Origin: an uncultured Cetobacterium sp.
GTDB taxonomy: Bacteria; Fusobacteriota; Fusobacteriia; Fusobacteriales; Fusobacteriaceae
Assembly (NCBI RefSeq): GCF_947038635.1
Contig: NZ_CAMQXC010000012.1
Location: forward strand, 1 to 35,665
DNA length: 35,665 bases
Direction: 5' to 3'
A program made the translations under genes and the position numbers. The notes under the pieces were generated by a model. It saw nothing but the letters and a program-made list of their open reading frames with translations. It was not told where the DNA came from and searched no databases. Below are positions 33,383 to 35,665 of this stretch, piece by piece; positions within the stretch are counted from its first letter, which is position 1; every line of letters begins with the position of its first letter.

Positions 33383-33410
33383 AAAGATAGAGTTTTTTAT
33401 CTCTATCTTT
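33383..33410. terminator. Bidirectional terminator between TSUP and OLD genes
   Basis: AAAGATAGAG (33383-33392) pairs perfectly with CTCTATCTTT (33401-33410) around an eight-base loop, with A-rich and T-rich flanks. It overlaps the stop of the minus-strand gene. Confidence 0.85.
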
Positions 33411-34716
33411 ATTTATATATTTTTTTTATTTTCTCTTCTAACTTTGAGGGAATTACATATTCATCTTCACTTATTTTTTGAAGAGTATAATATGGTTTAT
33501 TTTTATAATTTTTTCTTTCTCTTTCCTCTTGATAGATTTCTTCCTCAATATCATTTTCAAACTCTATATAATCACCTATATATTTATTTATAAGTCCTTT
33601 TATTTTTTTATTTTTCATATTAGAATTTTCTATTTCAGTTTCATTTCTCCATTTATGATTATCCTTATCGTAAACTGCAATATATGGTATCTTATATGCA
33701 TTTAAAATTTTTATAAATTGAGGAATAATACTTTTACTTCCACATTCCACAATAGAGTAATTATAATTATAAATCCCTAATTTTTTAGCTAAGTAAGATA
33801 GTGCGATTTTATCTGTTTGTCCCTCTACTAATATTACTTTTTTAGCGAAAAACATCTCTCCCCTATCTGGATTTATCCAATAGTTCATATTAAAATTTTT
33901 TATTTCATCTCCATTTAAAAGTTTCCCCACATATTGATAAACTTTTATCTCGTTTTGTATCTTCTTTATCAAACAAATTGATTTATACTGCTTTAATCCC
34001 ACAAAATAACTAGAGTGAGTTTCTATAACTATCTGGACTCCTATCTCTGATAATTTAATTAATAAAGAGTACATCTCTCTACTTCTTTGAGGACTTAGGT
34101 GTAATTCTGGTTCTTCAAACATAAAAAAAATAGTATCTAATTTTCCATTTAAATTATCTTTATATTTTTCAATATCATCCAAAATATTTTTTAAGAAACT
34201 AAATAGAACTTTTCTTTGTAAACTTTGAGATAAAAAATTATCTTTTAAATATTGGATTTTGCTCTCAAGTTCTTTTACGATTTTACTTTCATTATTTTCT
34301 AAAATAAAAATATGTCTCATTTGGCATAGAGCATCGTATACTCCTGTATCTCTAGAGGATATAACTACTCCATTTATTTTTAAAAGTTTTATTTTAACTT
34401 CATCTAATGTTAACTCTTTTTCTTTTCCGTGATTTAAAATAAAATATCTATTCTCTTCTCCTAATTTTCTTAATAATTTAAAAGTAGAAAATCCAGAACT
34501 TTTTTCAAAATATTTTATTTTTATCTCTATATCCATTTTTTCATTTTTAAAATCACTATTTTGAATCTCATATTTTCCCAAAATTGCGGATAAACTTTTT
34601 AAAATGCTAGTTTTACCTCTATTCGACTCTCCGATTAATATCAATAATTTTTCAAACTCAATATTCAAATAGGTAATATTTTGCCAATTTTTTATACTCA
34701 ATCTTTTTATTTCCAT
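33409..34716 (-). CDS. OLD-family ATP-dependent endonuclease (ABC-ATPase plus TOPRIM)
   Basis: A 435-residue protein. The SMC/ABC-like ATPase has an N-terminal half with Walker A GESNRGKT (29-36), then after a central insertion Walker B FFMFEEPELHLSPQ (E201/E202) and the switch histidine H234 (ETHSS). A TOPRIM nuclease domain follows: VEG with E299 (KKVILVEGQTDK), then YDKD with D350/D352. This is the OLD (overcoming lysogenization defect) layout. P2 Old is 586 residues, so this one is compact. No UvrD-like GajB helicase gene is adjacent, so it would be the stand-alone type. Ribosome site AGGTGA. It starts 14 bases after the DUF2147 stop. A DNA repair role instead of phage defence is possible. 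Confidence 0.82.
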   Translation of the reverse strand: MEIKRLSIKNWQNITYLNIEFEKLLILIGESNRGKTSILKSLSAILGKYEIQNSDFKNEKMDIEIKIKYFEKSSGFSTFKLLRKLGEENRYFILNHGKEKELTLDEVKIKLLKINGVVISSRDTGVYDALCQMRHIFILENNESKIVKELESKIQYLKDNFLSQSLQRKVLFSFLKNILDDIEKYKDNLNGKLDTIFFMFEEPELHLSPQRSREMYSLLIKLSEIGVQIVIETHSSYFVGLKQYKSICLIKKIQNEIKVYQYVGKLLNGDEIKNFNMNYWINPDRGEMFFAKKVILVEGQTDKIALSYLAKKLGIYNYNYSIVECGSKSIIPQFIKILNAYKIPYIAVYDKDNHKWRNETEIENSNMKNKKIKGLINKYIGDYIEFENDIEEEIYQEERERKNYKNKPYYTLQKISEDEYVIPSKLEEKIKKIYK

Positions 34717-34730
34717 TTTTTCACCTACTT

Positions 34731-35186
34731 TTATTTTGGTAGTTGCACCCTTTTAACTTTCATAGAGTATCCTAAAACTCCCCATGGATCAATTGATCCT
34801 TTCAAACTTAACGTATTATCATCAATTACTTTAGCTGAACCATAGTATTTTTTTCCATTCCAAGAGTCGTATATCCAGCCATCTTCTAATGAAGTTCCTT
34901 GTTTATTTAGCTTTAATCCTCCAACAACTTGTAAATTTATAACCTTTCTATTTCTTAAATTTGAATTAGGATTTTTTCTATCTACCTGTTCAATTCCTTC
35001 CATAGGATCCCCTTTGGGATAAGTTAAATCTTTTAACCATCTTACATATCCCACATACTCTTTATTTACTTTCTCAATTTGAATTATTACTTTTCCATCT
35101 GGCATCTCCCAATATCCAGTATATGGATCTTTAGAAAAAAGTTGACTAACTATGATTAAAAATAAAATTATAAAATATTTTCTCAT
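34731..35186 (-). CDS. DUF2147 secreted protein
   Basis: A 151-residue protein with a signal peptide (MRKYFIILFLIIVSQLFSK) and a DUF2147 domain: TGYWEMPDGKVIIQIEK, then VGGLKLNKQGTSLEDGWIYD, then YYGSAKVIDDNTLSLKG and a C-terminal YSMKVKRV. It probably folds as a small extracytoplasmic beta-barrel related to lipocalin-like proteins. Function unknown. It starts nine bases after the stop of the polyprenyl synthetase gene, with AGGAGGAAGG overlapping that stop region. Confidence 0.88.
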   Translation of the reverse strand: MRKYFIILFLIIVSQLFSKDPYTGYWEMPDGKVIIQIEKVNKEYVGYVRWLKDLTYPKGDPMEGIEQVDRKNPNSNLRNRKVINLQVVGGLKLNKQGTSLEDGWIYDSWNGKKYYGSAKVIDDNTLSLKGSIDPWGVLGYSMKVKRVQLPK

Positions 35187-35195
35187 CCTTCCTCC

Positions 35196-35665
35196 TTAAT
35201 CTAAAATAGAGACATACTCTTTCAACCCTCTTAATTCAAACAGTTTCTTTAAAACTTTTTTAGCTTCTTTCTTATTAATTGGAAATTCATTATCTTCTAA
35301 AATTTTAAACCCATTATAAGCATTTTCTGATACTTTTTTTAAATATTCTTCTCTTACAACTTTTTCATCTTTCTCAGTATATAATATTACTGACTTTAAA
35401 AGATTTATTTTTCCACTTTCCTCATCCTCTTCCATATCAAAAAAATCATCTAAAGCTTGTAAAGCCATACCTATTTCAAATATTCCTTTAGAATACTCTT
35501 TTAATTTTATATTTTCTTCAATTGCTAGTGGTACTTCCAAACTTATTTTCAATAACTCTCCACCTATTCCACTATGTATTTTTTCTAAAATATACTTTTC
35601 ATTTGGATATTCTAAATACTGAGATTTATCTCGTAAACTTTCACTCATAGCAATAAGATATATTT
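35196..35665 (-). CDS. Polyprenyl synthetase family protein, N-terminus outside window
   Basis: The C-terminal half (about 156 codons) of what looks like a class 1 trans-isoprenyl diphosphate synthase-like enzyme. The reading frame is open past the internal Met at 35648 to the window edge (codons for I-Y-L-I-A precede it), and that Met has no ribosome site, so the real start lies outside. The key feature is the second aspartate-rich motif DDFFD in IGMALQALDDFFDMEED; the helix before it (SGIGGELLKISLEVPL) resembles the region that carries the KT pair in this fold. The first aspartate-rich motif would be outside the window, so activity cannot be judged. It heads the run polyprenyl synthetase-DUF2147-OLD. 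Confidence 0.65.
   Translation of the reverse strand, partial: IYLIAMSESLRDKSQYLEYPNEKYILEKIHSGIGGELLKISLEVPLAIEENIKLKEYSKGIFEIGMALQALDDFFDMEEDEESGKINLLKSVILYTEKDEKVVREEYLKKVSENAYNGFKILEDNEFPINKKEAKKVLKKLFELRGLKEYVSILD

Noticed and set aside
35196-35648. Complete 150-residue protein starting at the Met at 35648
   Set aside because: The frame is open to the window edge, there is no ribosome site before that Met, and the content is only the C-terminal half of a polyprenyl synthetase-like fold.
1-35665. CRISPR array, prophage, insertion sequence, tRNA or rRNA
   Set aside because: No regularly spaced repeats, transposase or phage structural genes, attachment repeats, cloverleaf with conserved TTCGA arm, or rRNA segments were seen on reading both strands.

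Overview
The window is compact, very AT-rich bacterial DNA with strong purine-rich Shine-Dalgarno sites, short intergenic gaps and many simple hairpin-plus-T-run terminators. The gene content suggests an anaerobic member of the Fusobacteriota (a Fusobacterium or Cetobacterium type of genome): an arginine-type elongation factor P next to its rhamnosyltransferase EarP, a two-subunit oxygen-sensitive fumarase with malic enzyme, several amino-acid carriers, and YbiT-type ABC-F and DUF4015 proteins. The phylum call is inference from gene content and composition. No tRNA, rRNA, insertion sequence, prophage or CRISPR array was seen.

Layout. 1-4063 (minus): typA (cut by the window start) and truB from one promoter, then a DUF4015 lipoprotein. 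4199-8617 (plus): M16 peptidase, DUF1904, shikimate kinase and a short-chain dehydrogenase as one tight operon. 8659-14723: a transport block with a formate/nitrite-family channel, two brnQ paralogues pointing away from each other, and between them an alanine/glycine:cation symporter and an RHH-WYL regulator. 14748-16258 (minus): a purine permease behind a guanine-class purine riboswitch with a visible terminator/antiterminator. 16337-20678 (plus): threonine aldolase, glucose-type PTS EIIA, and a fumarase alpha/beta-malic enzyme operon that would take fumarate to malate to pyruvate. 20711-22845 (minus): dapF and a CNNM/CorC-type membrane protein. 23004-26726 (plus): ClC antiporter, fabG and an AsmA-like anchored protein. 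26771-26898: 4.5S signal recognition particle RNA with its own promoter. 26962-29656 (minus): an Old Yellow Enzyme-like oxidoreductase, earP and efp as one operon. 29822-33366 (plus): ABC-F ATPase, then two half-size CHR transporters and a TauE/SafE permease. 33409-35665 (minus): polyprenyl synthetase (cut by the window end), DUF2147 protein and an OLD-family ATPase/TOPRIM nuclease.

The points most worth a second look are: the EF-P Arg32/EarP pair as a compact translation-modification module; a nine-G tract inside the TauE/SafE gene that looks like a phase-variation switch; an ABC-F protein in which every degenerate motif falls in the same composite ATP site; the RHH-WYL regulator among amino-acid transporters; a lone compact OLD nuclease; a five-codon leader ORF before the alanine/glycine symporter; and a terminator-like hairpin inside the brnQ leader. 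Several genes start at GTG or TTG, and I moved their starts to match the Shine-Dalgarno sites.
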